The position numbers and the translations under genes were made by a program. From assembly GCA_017311185.1 (NCBI GenBank), contig JAESUZ010003395.1, positions 372,001 through 436,000 of the forward strand: DNA of 64,000 nucleotides, written 5' to 3'. Origin of the DNA: Proteles cristata cristata (taxonomy: Eukaryota; Chordata; Mammalia; Carnivora; Hyaenidae). Of this stretch, positions 1 to 10,690 are shown piece by piece. The notes under the pieces were generated by a model, which saw nothing but the letters and a program-made list of their open reading frames with translations, was not told the DNA's origin and did no database searches. Every line of letters begins with the position of its first letter. Positions within the stretch are counted from its first letter, which is position 1.

Positions 1-295
1 ATTGGATGGATGTAGAAATGTAGAAGCAGAGTACTAACTGCATTTCCTGGAGAAAGGTAAGTTAGAGAAAGCGGAAAGAGGAGAGGACCACAAGACAAGG
101 ACAGTTAAATATATGCCAAGGTTTTGATGTTACATAGGTAGTTACAAAAAATAAATGTTTCTATTTATCTTCCTTTAAAGAGTGGCCAAGGAGTGTAATG
201 AAAAAATTTTAACTGTAAATTACATTCTATAATAAATCTGGACCTAAGCTTTCCCCTAGAAAAAAAGTTTGGCCTTGCTATACTATGGTTTGTAC
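1..295. other. anonymous AT-rich DNA
   Basis: No gene, RNA or recognised repeat is visible here. The stretch is AT-rich and ends at the target duplication of the first SINE. Confidence 0.5.
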
Positions 296-308
296 AAAAT
301 ATAAATAG

Positions 309-510
309 GGTACCTGGGTGGCTCAGTTAAGAAGCTAACTTCAGCTCAGATCATGATCTCACGGTTTGTGAGTTTGAGCCTCACATCAGGCTCTCTGCTA
401 TTAGCACAGAGCTTGCTTCAGATCCTCTGTCCTTCCCCTACTCATTCTCTCTCTCTTTCTCTCTCTCTCTGTCTGTCTCTCCCTCTCTTTCAAAAATAAA
501 TAAACATTAA
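309..510 (+). mobile_element. CanSINE (tRNA-derived SINE)
   Basis: The head reads GGTACCTGGGTGGCTCAG, followed by the tRNA-like internal promoter region, a CT-rich body and an AAATAAATAAACATTAAAA tail. It is flanked by an imperfect target duplication, AAAATATAAATAG at 296-308 and AAAATACAAATAG at 511-523, so the insertion is fairly old. CanSINEs are carnivore Pol III retroposons moved by the L1 machinery. Confidence 0.93.
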
Positions 511-780
511 AAAATACAAATAGTGGCCATAAATTTCTGAGTTTGCTTAAATATTTTCATTGCTAATGGTGTATGCACAGCTCTTCTAAAAACTTATGCC
601 TGAAATAATTGCATAGAAATTAGGCCAAGATTATTCTGAGTGGGTGAATATTGAGAACTTTATAACTTCAACAATGATCCCAAAGTGTTAAATAACTATT
701 GTATTTTGAATAGGATTTTATTTAGAGGAGAATAAAACCTTACTGGATTGAAGTCGGATGAGATAAAGTGGATGGCTGAT

Positions 781-981
781 GGGGCACCTGGGTGACTCAG
801 TCAGTTGAGTTTGGCTCAGGTCATGGTCTAATGTTGTGTGGGTTCCTTCATGTGTTCAAGCCCCAACACCGGCTCTGTATTGACACTGCAGAGCCTTCTT
901 GGGATTTTCTCTGTCTCTCTGCCTCTCCCTGCTCTTCCTCTTTCTCAAAGTAAATAAAGAAACTTATAAAAGAAAACGTGG
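781..981 (+). mobile_element. CanSINE, tail interrupted by a second SINE
   Basis: The head GGGGCACCTGGGTGACTCAG and CT-rich body are followed by a short A-rich tail. The flanking duplication GTGGATGGCTGAT at 768-780 reappears as GTGGATGGCTGGT at 1225-1237. The right copy lies beyond a second SINE, so that element inserted into this one's tail later. Confidence 0.92.
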
Positions 982-1215
982 GGGGCGCCTGGGTGGCTTA
1001 GTAGGTTAAGTGTCCAGCTTTCGCTTAGGTCATGATATCGCAGTTCTGGGTTCAAGCCCGGCGTCGGGCTCTGTGCTGACTGCCAGCTCGGAGCCTGGAC
1101 CCTGTTTCAGAGTCTGTCACTCCCTCTCTCTCTGACCCTCCCCTGCTCACACTGTCTCTCTCTCTCCTAGAAATAAATAAAAATATTTAAAAAAAAAAAA
1201 AAGAAAGAAAGAAAG
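982..1215 (+). mobile_element. young-type CanSINE nested in the SINE at 781
   Basis: It belongs to the homogeneous subfamily in this window, marked by a GGCTTAG head, CTTTCGCTTAGGTC, CTGACTGCCAGCTC and TCCTAGAAATAAATAAA. The tail ends in A(n) followed by (GAAA)n. The duplication AAAGAAAACGTGG flanks it at 969-981 and 1216-1228. It sits in the tail of an older SINE and splits that element from its right target duplication. Confidence 0.93.
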
Positions 1216-1237
1216 AAAGAAAACGTGGATGGCTGGT

Positions 1238-1688
1238 GACATGCCTGGTTTCTCCAAGGCTACAAATCTGAGGAAGTCTTTCCCGTCTCACCTTTGGGCC
1301 ATTTTAGAGTTTTACACAGGAAAAATGCACTGTATTAGAGGGGTATGATTATCAGGCTAACTAGTAAGAATATGTGAAATCAGCAAATTTAGTAAAATGT
1401 GAATATTAGTCGGGGGAGTTGAGAAGGTTGGATGACTGTCCATCATTTAAGACTTCACAGAAAATAGGTAGTACCAGGTATATGGGAGAAGAGCAGAGTG
1501 TGAAAGCTGCTTTGCACTCAGAGCTAGAGGAACTAGTGGCCACAGTTGGAGGCACGTGGTTACATCCTGCCGTGGAAATGGTCGTAGTGCCCGGAACAAA
1601 CCTTGCTAATCTGAAAGAGGCAAGGAGAGATAGGTGGATGAGAACCAAACAAGTCCTTGTCAAAAATAAGATGCTCCCCACTTTGTTA
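1238..1688. other. anonymous DNA, no gene seen
   Basis: Single-copy-looking sequence. A 112-codon + frame at 1419-1757 runs out of this segment into the next SINE, has no recognisable domain, and overlaps an equally long frame on the opposite strand, so I do not call it a gene. Confidence 0.5.
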
Positions 1689-1703
1689 GAAATGAAAGAG
1701 GAT

Positions 1704-1954
1704 TGGGATGCCTGGGTGGCTCTGTCATTAAGCATCCGACTTTGTCTCAGGTCATGATCTCACGGTTCATGGGTTCAAGCCCCGCATAAGGCTCTGTGCT
1801 GAAGACTAGCTCAGAGCCTGGAGCCTGCTTCTCATTCTGCGTCGCCCTCTCTCTCTCTGACCCTTCCCTACTCATGTTGTCCCTCTCTCTCTCTCAGAAA
1901 TAAATAAAACATTTAATAAATAAATAAATAAATTTTAAACAAATTTTAAAAAAT
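1704..1954 (+). mobile_element. CanSINE with perfect target duplication
   Basis: The head TGGGATGCCTGGGTGGCTC, a CT-rich body and a long (TAAA)n tail are present. The perfect 15-bp duplication GAAATGAAAGAGGAT occurs at 1689-1703 and 1955-1969. Confidence 0.94.
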
Positions 1955-1969
1955 GAAATGAAAGAGGAT

Positions 1970-2265
1970 CCAGAGAGTCAGGAAAAAGGGATCCTAGGCT
2001 TAGGTAGGGATCTGTGAGAATATTCAATCCTTGATAGAAGGTATCTGCTGAGTTCTCCCCTAAGACTGGTAGAAGGGAGGACCCAGACTTCGTGGGCTTC
2101 TCCCCTAGGGAAGTGGGAAGCCTTTTGAGGACAAGACTGTAGCAGAGCCTAGTAGGGGGTGGCTAGTTTAGTGCACCTGAAACAGCTTAGATCTTTTGGA
2201 TATCACTGGAAGTTTCCACTGGAGACATCCACAGGCAGTTAAGAATAAATTAATAAGAAAAGACA
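1970..2265. other. anonymous DNA, no gene seen
   Basis: No recognised repeat or coding signal between two SINEs. Confidence 0.4.
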
Positions 2266-2530
2266 GGGGCACCTCTGTGGCTCAGTTGATTAAGCATCTG
2301 GCTCTTGACTCTGGCTCAGGTCATGATCTCATGGTTTGTAAGTTTGAACCCTGCATTTGGCTCTAAGCTGACAATACAGAACCTGCTTGGGATTCTCTCT
2401 CTCTCTCTCTCTCTCCCTCTCTCTCTCTCTCTCTTTCTCTCTGCCCTTCTCCTGCTCAAGAATGCATGAGCATGGGCATGCATGCTCTCTCTCTCTCTCA
2501 AAATAAAAATAAATAAACTTAAAAAAAAAG
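2266..2530 (+). mobile_element. CanSINE with long (CT)n body
   Basis: The head GGGGCACCTCTGTGGCTCAG, the tRNA-like region and an expanded CT tract at about 2395-2442 precede AATAAATAAACTTAAAAAAAA. The minus-strand open frames with long Arg-Glu runs across this tract are translations of the repeat, not genes. Confidence 0.93.
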
Positions 2531-2539
2531 TAAAAGATA

Positions 2540-3165
2540 GATAATCCAATAGGCAAACTGGCAAAATTTGCTAATAGGCATTTCACAAAGTGGGAAGCAT
2601 GAGTGGCAAAAGAAAATTCACTGGAAAAGCTACTCAAGCTCACTGGTGATCAGGAAAATGAAATGAAAACCACAAAGAGATAGTGTTTAAATAAAACTTA
2701 AATTCTGATGATACCTAGTATCAACACGGATGGGAAATACAGTTTTCTACATTACCAATTGGAGCGCAAGATGGTATGACCATTTTTGAAAGCAACTTGA
2801 GACTTTTCCAGGAAATTTAAAGGTAAGTGTATCTTAAGCTATATGAATATAACGTAGAGGAACTTTATATTTTTTGTATTTTGCATCAAGAGGCAAATAT
2901 CTGTATGTCTCTTGCAGCAGTGTCTATAACAGCAAAATGTGAAGCTGCCTTAATGTTCATTAGTAGAACATATAAATTGCAATATATTCAAACAACAGGA
3001 TAACATACTAGAGTGGAAATACATAACTATTACAGCAGATACCAGTATAATTATAAGCAGCAAATGGAAAGCATGGCTGGCCCATTTATATTTTGGTGAA
3101 AATACAATCTATGTTAGGGGAAATATCAAATCTCAAGTAGATCACTTCCTGACTTGAAATTAATA
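2540..3165 (+). mobile_element. old L1 fragment (ORF2 end / 3' region)
   Basis: The text resembles the 3' part of old mammalian L1 (L1M type). It has a CTCACTGGTGATCAGG-like segment, ATGAAAACCACAAAGAGATA, then motifs for 'small molecules in a row' spacing such as TCTATAACAGCAAAATG and TGTTCATTAGTAGAACATAT. It is strongly diverged, with no open frame, and the subfamily is not assigned. Confidence 0.65.
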
Positions 3166-3672
3166 AATACATAAGTTAAAATGCCTGTGAAAAGTGTTTC
3201 AATCCAAATGTACAGATGTGTGATACATGTTGTCTGTGTGCATGTGTGTACCCATTTGCATATGTGTGTGTCTAAGCAATTCAATAGCTTTTCAGAAAGT
3301 GTTTCACATAAAATTTTTTGTTAAGAGGTTTTAAATGTCCGATAATTTTTGTCATTATCTTGCTTTTTTTCTTGTATTGTAGTTAAACTTGGGAAAGTTA
3401 AGCTAGTAAAATACTGAAATAATGACTCTATTTATCTAAATGTCTCTTTAATAGAAGAAATCAACATTATAGAAACTTACAATGAGAGATAAATAGTAGT
3501 ATATATAAAATAGATTAGTAAAAGCAAAATTTAAATAGAAATACAAAAGATTACATTTGTCTACATTATACCCCTTATTATCATTGTTCAATAATTATAC
3601 ATAATTTTATGTGGATCCTCTATCTCTGTATATTTGGATTGGTTGATTGTGCTGTTCTTCCAAAAAGATATC
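3166..3672. other. AT-rich anonymous DNA with a TG-rich patch
   Basis: No gene is seen. A short degenerate TG-rich patch lies at about 3225-3275 and the rest is AT-rich single-copy-looking sequence. Confidence 0.4.
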
Positions 3673-3675
3673 TTT

Positions 3676-3885
3676 TTTAAAAAAACGTTTATTTATTTGT
3701 TTTGAGAGACACAGAGAAAGTGTGAGTGGGGGAGAAGCAGAGAGGAAGAATCCCAAGCAGGCTCAACACTATCAGCATAGAGCACAATGAGGGGCTAGAA
3801 CTCACGAAATTGTGAGGTCATGACCTGAGCTGAAATCAAGAGTCAGATGTTTAACTCACTGAGCCACACAGGTGCCTCAAGAAAT
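3676..3885 (-). mobile_element. CanSINE, reverse orientation, diverged
   Basis: Read on the minus strand it begins GGCACCTGTGTGGCTCAG, and it ends at the AAATAAATAAACG tail at its left edge on the + strand. Many substitutions indicate an older copy. I saw no clear target duplication. Confidence 0.9.
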
Positions 3886-3891
3886 CAGTTC

Positions 3892-3955
3892 TTATTTATT
3901 TATCTTTCATCTATCTATCTATCTATCTATCTATCTACTTATTTATTTATTTAGA
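3892..3955. repeat. (TCTA)n / (TTTA)n microsatellite
   Basis: A run of about seven ATCT units at roughly 3908-3937 is followed by TTTA repeats. It adjoins the head of the reverse SINE. It is probably length-variable. Confidence 0.85.
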
Positions 3956-5289
3956 GCCCAACTAAGATAATGTCAAGAGATTTTGGGCTGTGTTTTCTGA
4001 GGTCAATTTCAAGATGCTTGAGTCAGAAGTGAAAACGAAAATCCAGAGATCTAAATTTGGGGCAGCAAACTTGTATTCTGAAAGCACATAGTTTAGTATG
4101 GTAACATATTATAGTTTATTAAACTATAGCTATCATGATAATTATAAACTATAATTAAAGGTGGTGTAAAAATAGAGGGGAAATTTTAGATAAGGAAGTT
4201 CTTCTATACTAAAAACAGATAATAAGCTTAGTAAAAAACAAATTGACTATTAAGATTTTTGCAGAATAAGAAATTCTTATTATTTCTGTTTTCTGTTATC
4301 ATCCTGATCTATTCCTAATTTTCCTGCTATACACTAGAACCTGCAACACTAGTATATAGAATTTGAGCTTTAAATTTAGTGTCTGCTAAAGAGAATCAGA
4401 GCATGTTAGAGAACCACTGAGGTCACATCATCTAACACTTTGTAGAATATACCTTCTGTGGAGGACAAGGTCTTACTTCAACCATGCTACAGTGTCTCTA
4501 CCTTCAGAGGAAACTGGGTTTCAATTGTAGGGGCCTAGGAATCATGGACCTAAATCCTTTAGCCATACCTTCTAATCCACCCTTCCTTTTCACTCAAGAC
4601 TGGTTACCACTTCTCTCTTCCTCCTCATCAGGTAGCCTAAGAAAGAGAAATATCAGAAAGCAAATAATTTGTGAGGCTGAAGAAAGCAAAATTTTAAAAC
4701 CTCTGAGTTCAGAATGTGGCCCTCTGGTCTCTCACCCCAGAGAATGAATACATTTGTAAGTGAATTTGTATTCAATATGGAAATTGAGTCACAGTTAAGT
4801 CCCAGTCTGCCAAAGGCATACATCATGCCTTCCACATTGTGTGAACTGTGAGTAATGATTTCCTTTTGGGGGAAAACTTATTAAGATTCAAAATATTAAG
4901 TTGATTTTTCTATTTTAATATGCATATATGCAATAACAGAATTACAGTGTTAATTGTGCTCAACACACAAAAAATATATTCCCTGGAGTACAATCCAGGA
5001 GAATTCAAAGAGCCTTTACCTTTATCTAGAGAAATTGAACTTTTTGGAGTCTGTGCTGGGAGAATTAGGGCCCAGTGAATAGCCTCTTTGTGCAACAGCC
5101 AGAAAAAAAATGTATTTCATAGATTTGACCCTGTGTCCAGAAGATTGATGCTGAATTCTATGCACAGACCAAAATGATGGAAACTTGTTCATGTTATTTT
5201 GGAGAAAATCCTTCCAAAATAGTTCATTTTCCAAAAGATACTTTAGAAATACAAGATAAACAGTGTAAACAAAGAAATTTTAACTAGGA
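3956..5289. other. 1.3 kb anonymous AT-rich DNA, no gene seen
   Basis: No recognised repeat. An 87-codon frame at 4484-4747 has no homology I recognise and no splice context. A short AT inverted repeat occurs at 4110-4128. Confidence 0.45.
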
Positions 5290-5294
5290 GTTGA

Positions 5295-5812
5295 GGAGTG
5301 CGGTTATGTGAGTGTACTAGGTGGATTAATGCCCCCATGCACACAGAGAAGTCACATCCTAATCCCCAGAACCTGTGCAACTACTACCTCCTATATCCAA
5401 AAGGACTTTCTGCACATGTGACCATGTTCAGGATCTTGAGATGGCAATATTATCCTGTATTATCTAGGTGGGACCAATGTAATCATAATTATAAGAGGAA
5501 GCATGAGAGTCAGAGAAGATGTGAAGACAGAAGAAGAAGTGAGAGAAGGAGAAGGAGGGAGGGAGGGGGAGAGAAGAGAGAGACTTGAAGATGGTCTGCT
5601 GTTGGCTTTGAAGATGGAGGAGAGACTATAAGCCAAGACAATGTAAGATACTGAATTCTCCCCTAGAACTTCGAGAAAGAAACACACCTTTGCTGACACC
5701 TTGATTTTAAGACTTCTGACCTTCAGGATTGTAAGATAGTAAGTTTGTGTTGTCTTAAGTAATTATGTTGTTGAAATTTGTTACAGCAGCAATAGAAAAC
5801 TCATAATGAGCC
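5295..5812 (+). mobile_element. MaLR-type LTR (MLT1-like), solo
   Basis: The order of motifs matches ancient mammalian MaLR LTRs. 'CACATCCTAATCCCCAGAAC' comes near the start, then 'TATTATCTAGGTGGGACCAA', a purine-rich stretch at about 5505-5583, 'GCTGACACCTTGATTTTAAG', and a terminal 'GCAGCAATAGAAAACTCATA'. No internal retroviral sequence is attached. The family assignment is from memory of the LTR layout. Confidence 0.7.
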
Positions 5813-6606
5813 AAAAGAAAAGATTCAAGAAAAATATCATAAGCTTCTCCTAATTGTGAACAATAAAACCGCAATCCTGTTTGGGCTTGAGAGTCCAAGT
5901 CAAACTTAGTTATAATCTGTTCGTCACCCCTGTGCTGACACAGAAAAGACACTTGATGCCTAATTGTGATACGTAAACTAATTAATGAAATTATGGGAGA
6001 AATAATAAAAATACAAGTGAATTATAGCCATGCACTTGGAGTTTCAATAAGGCATACATAACTTCCTGCTTTTCAAAAATTCAGATTCTGTGAAGGAAAA
6101 TGTGATCAATGTATCATCAACTCAAAAAAAATCTAGTGTCCTCTACATATGATGACCTTGCTCATTGTCTCTTATGAGTAACCATGTGATTGTTTGAAGG
6201 TACAGAGAGAAGAAAAAGCAATGTGTTTTTGGATATTTGTTCCATTTTCCTTTCCTTCAGCTTTGCATAAACCAAACATATTCCACTTAGGAACTACACA
6301 AATAGTTGAAGGTGGCATGAAGGTTGTAGCAAGCATATTTTCCAGAAGAAGTATATTTTTGCATTTGAAATTAGCCATAGCTTAGCAACGCCAGCTTCCA
6401 AAACATTTATACCAAGTGAAGAGCTACATATGCTGGTGTGCTCGGTGTACTGAAACAGCACCAAGCAGGGGCACCCAACAGGGTAGGAAAAGAGAATCAC
6501 AGAACACGCTTCTTTTCCTGTCATTATTGCTGTTTAAAAGTGTTGTTTTCAGCTGAGAGCATCACGCCTTTAACATTAGTGCAATATTATGGAAAGAAAG
6601 CATATG
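5813..6606. other. anonymous AT-rich DNA, no gene seen
   Basis: Several 60-76 codon frames overlap one another on both strands around 6170-6630 and look like chance. No repeat family is recognised. Confidence 0.45.
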
Positions 6607-6618
6607 TTCTTTGTGTTT

Positions 6619-6836
6619 TTTTTTTTTAACGTTTTATTTATTTCTAGGAGAGACAGAGAGACAGCGTGAGCAGGGGAGGGTCAGAGAGAGAGGGAGTCAC
6701 AGGCTGAAACAGGCTCCAGGCTCTGAGCCGGCAGTCAGCACAGAGCCCGACGCCGGGCTCGAACCCACGAACCGCGAGATCATGACCTAAGCGAAAGTCG
6801 GACACTTAACCGACTAAGCCACCCAGGCGCCCCTAT
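6619..6836 (-). mobile_element. young-type CanSINE, reverse
   Basis: On the minus strand it starts GGGCGCCTGGGTGGCTTAG and carries the CTTTCGCTTAGGTC and CTGACTGCCGGCTC variants of the homogeneous subfamily. The duplication TTCTTTGTGTTT flanks it at 6607-6618 and 6837-6848. It is close to the subfamily consensus, so probably recent. Confidence 0.94.
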
Positions 6837-6848
6837 TTCTTTGTGTTT

Positions 6849-7525
6849 AACTCTGAGATGGTGCCTGTTATCATGGGAATCATTGTTATTATTATATTAT
6901 AATATTGTGTTTATTATAATATTCATTATATTATTACTAGACAGGAGCTTCCAAATAGAACAATAAAGAGCTCCAGTGTCACCTGCTGACTCCAGTGTGG
7001 TTCAGCCTCTCCAGTCATTAAAAGGGACACACACTTTCTGTCTCCCTCTCGAATTTCCCTGAGTGGTGTGGGGCATGGATGGGTCTTCAAGCCAGTTTAG
7101 GGCAAAGCGTGGATTCTGTTCTATCTTCTCTTCTCTGGCAAAAGAAAAGCAGGATTTAATCTATTTTCTCCTCCGAAGCATGCTTTTTAGAGCTGACTTC
7201 CAGACATCTCCTTTGTCCCCTCAGGGAAGACGACTAGGTTCATTAAAAATTGTATGCAAGATGACTGATAAAATATGTGGTTTAATTGCCAAACAGATTA
7301 ATATGAACAATGACAGCACCTAAATATCAGTAGTGGCAGAAATTTGATCGTTGAAAAGGTCAGAACATTGTCATTGTCTCCCAGCCAAGGAAGGTTTTCA
7401 TTGTTCTGGGGTCAGAGCTAGAGGACGTCAGAACACCCCCTAGTGCTTTCCTGGATGCATTTCCATACTTTATTCCTCCCTTCTCTCTGCTGTTCCTGGG
7501 AAAAGTTCTGAATGCCGAGTAGAGA
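6849..7525. other. anonymous DNA, no gene seen
   Basis: An AT-only patch (ATTATTATTATATTATAATATT-like) spans about 6885-6945. The 86-codon frame at 7063-7323 has no recognisable domain and is not called. Confidence 0.4.
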
Positions 7526-7529
7526 ATTG

Positions 7530-7700
7530 GTAGAGAATAAAGAACAGAAGCTTTGGGTCAAAACCTATCTGCTCAAATCTCAGTCCTGCTCTATTCTCGT
7601 TGTGGTACCTTGGATCTGGTAAATACTAGCTCTGAGGTTTACGCATTTGTTAAATAGAGTAAGGCAGCATGGTTCGCAGCGTCATTGTAGGATGATTGAA
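7530..7700 (+). repeat. MIR SINE fragment
   Basis: The MIR core order is visible: AAATCTCAGTCCTGCTCTA, then GTGGTACCTTGGATCTGGTAA, CTCTGAGGTTTACGCATTTG and TTAAATAGAGTAAG. MIR is an ancient mammalian tRNA-derived SINE. The copy is heavily diverged. Confidence 0.7.
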
Positions 7701-7705
7701 AAAGA

Positions 7706-8925
7706 AAACCCCATTAGCTTTCTTCACACTCCAGAAAGGGTAGCTATTGTTAAAACTCACAAATATCTCTGTGCTAGTAGGGTCCACATTGTTTGTCCAG
7801 GCTCCTCCTTTATTCTCTATTATTTTTAATCTCTTAAGTGGTCTGTGACTGAGTCCACAACAACTTTCTTAAGATGCAGAGGCTGTCAGTACCTAAATCT
7901 ACTTCATCAAGTGCTCCCTGCCCTCAAAGGAGCAAGAGGCTTCCATTATTAGAGAAAGGAAATAAAAAAGCCTATTTTCCATGTATGGATATTAACCCAA
8001 TTAACTCTGAAGTGCCAGGTAAGTGGACCAAGTGACTTGCCAGCCTGGGAATCTGCAGGCTCCAAATTCTTCCCCGTTCTCCTACTACCGCCCCCTCCAA
8101 CCCCATGTGTTGATGACTGGTGACCATGTTGCAGCAGCATTTCCCTCAAAGCCATGGATTCCATCAAAACCTCAGGTAGGTTTGCTTTGTTTGGGCAGTG
8201 GGGCATCTCAAGGTGTGGCTGCCCTCTGGTGGTAGCTGCCTTCCCTACACTCAAATGTAATGATTTTTTGGATTGTTTTTTCCATTTTACTTCTGTTCCA
8301 CACAGAGAGCCCAGAGAGCTGACCGGTTGATTTACTGTTTCTTGGGCTGCAGCTCCCTGTGCAAACTCCTAGTGAGAGCCAACCACTGTCTTCGAGCTGC
8401 ATCTTTCTGCCTAGATGTTTATCTCCTGAAGACCTGTCAACAGTAGAAGACATTTACCATTTCTTCCTCGTATTCTTTCCCAGACTAAGGGTATCTCGGG
8501 AAAGATAGATCTGGATTCCTCAACATCTAGCTGCCTTTGGGGGGTTTTCCAGTGTTCCTCCTAAAAGGTGACAGGTAGAATCGAATACTTAATCAGGCCC
8601 CAATCTAGGCAATGCAAAGCAGCACTGGGACACTGCTTCCTAGGCATCTAGACTTGCAACTCACACCAAAGGAAGGCCAAGGAGCTCCCCTGTGCTCTCC
8701 AGATCTGCTGTCCCAGCCTCTCACTTGCACTTCACACTGCTGACCCAAACTCTGTCACCTGGATGGTCTGCATGCACCGCAAACTCCAACATATGAAATC
8801 AAATTATTTCCTCTGGAACCTGTTCCTCCTCCTTCTGTGCTCAGTGTTTCGCATAGAGGTCTGTGGGATCAGCTCCACAAGCCATTCCCAGATCGCTCCA
8901 TCATTTACTGCCCTAACTGTATCTG
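7706..8925. other. 1.2 kb anonymous DNA, no gene seen
   Basis: This stretch has somewhat higher GC content than its neighbours. Frames of 70-101 codons overlap on opposite strands at 7949-8453 without any recognisable domain. No repeat family is assigned, though the right edge may belong to the following L2. Confidence 0.4.
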
Positions 8926-8929
8926 ATAT

Positions 8930-9440
8930 GCGTGTCTAATAGTGATAACCCACTGCTTAAAATAAGTTTTTTACTGTCTACAGAATAAAATCCACACTCT
9001 GGTACCTGTATAATCTAGAGGACCCAATTTACCCTCTAGGCTCATTGTCTCCTTCACTGGACCATCTTGTGAACCATCCCCCCATTATACCACATATGTT
9101 CTTCCTCCATATGTTTACCCTTCAATCCAGCAAAATTCTATCTACTCATCTCTAAAACTCCACTCTGAATAATGTGTCTACTCTGAAAATGTTCCAAGCT
9201 CTTCTCCAGTGCAGCAGAACTAATGGTTTTCATCTTTAGACTCATATAGTATTTATTGACTTTGTGCTTATAGGACATACTCTTTTGTATCCAAGCTTCA
9301 TACAAATTCTCTCCACCTTGAAGGACTCTGAGCTCCCTGAAGTTGTGAGTCCATCTTAAAAAATTTTTGTAAACCTAACACTAAGCATAGTGCTGGATAT
9401 TTGGTGGTGCTTAAAAGTGTTTTGTGAATTGGAGTAGGTG
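8930..9440 (+). repeat. L2 LINE 3' fragment
   Basis: The typical L2 order is visible: AATAAAATCCACACTC, CTCATTGTCTCCTTCACTGG, AACTCCACTCTGAAT, GGACTCTGAGCTCCCTGAAG, CTAAGCATAGTGCTGG, and then the terminal TGTTTTGTGAATTGG. L2 is a long-dead CR1-like LINE, and this copy has no open frame. Confidence 0.75.
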
Positions 9441-9591
9441 GGTGTCTCGGTCAGTTAGGCGGCTGATTCTTGATTTTGGCTCAGGTCATGGTCTCATGGC
9501 TCATGAGATCAAACCCCACATTGGACTCTGCTGACAGCATGGAGCCTGCTTCAGATTCCCTCCCTCTCCCTCTCTCTCTGCCTCTCCCCCA

Positions 9592-9636
<45 letters not shown>

Positions 9637-9700
9637 AGGCGCATGTGTGCACACACACATTCTCTCTCTCTCAAAATAAATAAACATTAAAAAAATTTAA
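9435..9700 (+). mobile_element. CanSINE with expanded TG/CG tract
   Basis: The head GTGGGTGTCTCGGTCAGTTAG is diverged. The CT body is interrupted by an alternating (TG)n(CG)n(CA)n tract at 9594-9660, and the element ends AAATAAATAAACATTAAAAAA. It lies at the 3' edge of the L2. Confidence 0.92.
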
Positions 9701-9989
9701 ACAAATGTTTCATGAATTAAATCCAAATGTCAGCACAATTTAAAGTTTTATGAGTTTTTAAAAATGTTGCAGTTATCCTTGTGGTTGACTAAAAATGCCA
9801 CCTATTAGGTTTTCACCTAAATATAATATAAATATAAATACATTGTAAATATAAAATATGAAATTAAGCCTTTTTCACCTGCAGTTATATAGGTGATCTT
9901 TTTGGGGGAAGGAGAAGGTGGTCACGAAACAACTGCGAACACTCAACGTTTGGATTCATCTGTGTGACTTGGCTTTAATCTGAGCATAG
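9701..9989. other. AT-rich anonymous DNA
   Basis: Nothing recognised. Short AAATATAAATA-like runs occur around 9820-9865. Confidence 0.4.
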
Positions 9990-10077
9990 TGTTTAAGAAG
10001 GCAATCTCTGAAGTTAAATATCTACATTCAAACACTAACTCTATCTTTTATTAGACCTTACAAATGTTACGCCTCTA

Positions 10078-10289
10078 TGGGCCGCCTGGGTGGCTTAGTC
10101 GGTTAAGCATCCGACTTTCACTTGGGTCATGATCTCGCGGTTCGTGGGTTCGGGCCCCGCGTCGGGCTCTGTGCTGACTGCCGGCCCAGAGCCTGGAGCC
10201 TATTTCAGTCTGTGACTCCCTCTGTCTCTGACCCTCCCCTGCTCATGCTGTCTCTCTCTCCTAGAAATAAATAAAACATTAAAAAAATT
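10078..10289 (+). mobile_element. young-type CanSINE with about 20-bp duplication
   Basis: It shows the GGCTTAGTCGGTTAAG head and TCCTAGAAATAAATAAA tail of the homogeneous subfamily. A perfect duplication TTACAAATGTTACGCCTCTA lies at 10058-10077 and 10290-10309. Confidence 0.95.
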
Positions 10290-10318
10290 TTACAAATGTT
10301 ACGCCTCTAGAACTGTTT

Positions 10319-10533
10319 ATTTATTTATTATTTTAAAAATTTATTTCTGAGAGAGAGAGAGACAGCGTGAGCAGGGGAGGGTTAGAGAGAGAGAGGCACA
10401 GAATCTGAAGCAGGCTCCAGGCTCTGAGCTACCTGTCAGCACAGAGCCCAACATGGGGCTCAAACCCATAACGGTGAGATCATAACCTGAGCTGAAGTTG
10501 GAGGCTTAACCAACTGAGCCACCCGGGCGCCCC
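10319..10533 (-). mobile_element. CanSINE, reverse, inserted in the previous SINE's target duplication
   Basis: On the minus strand it begins GGGGCGCCCGGGTGGCTCAG. Its own duplication CTAGAACTGTTT (10307-10318 and 10534-10545) overlaps the right duplication of the SINE at 10078. It therefore landed afterwards, exactly at that edge, in opposite orientation. Confidence 0.94.
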
Positions 10534-10690
10534 CTAGAACTGTTTTTTTAAAGCTGTAAAATCAGAATAAAGAAATTACCTATCAAGATAGTTACAAAGA
10601 CTAATTGGGATACTCCATGAGAAATATTTACACAGTGCCTAGCAGATAGAAACTGCTCTATAATTGTTAGCTGTAGTAATAATTATCACA

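Larger units (their letters stand above)
9990..10690 (+). repeat. MIR fragment split by two nested CanSINEs
   Basis: The left part (about 9990-10077) and right part (about 10546-10690) join into one MIR-like sequence once the two SINEs are removed. The right part holds GTAAAATCAGAATAAAG and CACAGTGCCTAGCAGATAG, typical of the MIR 3' half. Confidence 0.7.

Noticed and set aside
2316..2643. Two minus-strand open frames rich in Arg-Glu repeats
   Set aside because: They are translations of the reverse of a SINE CT tract.
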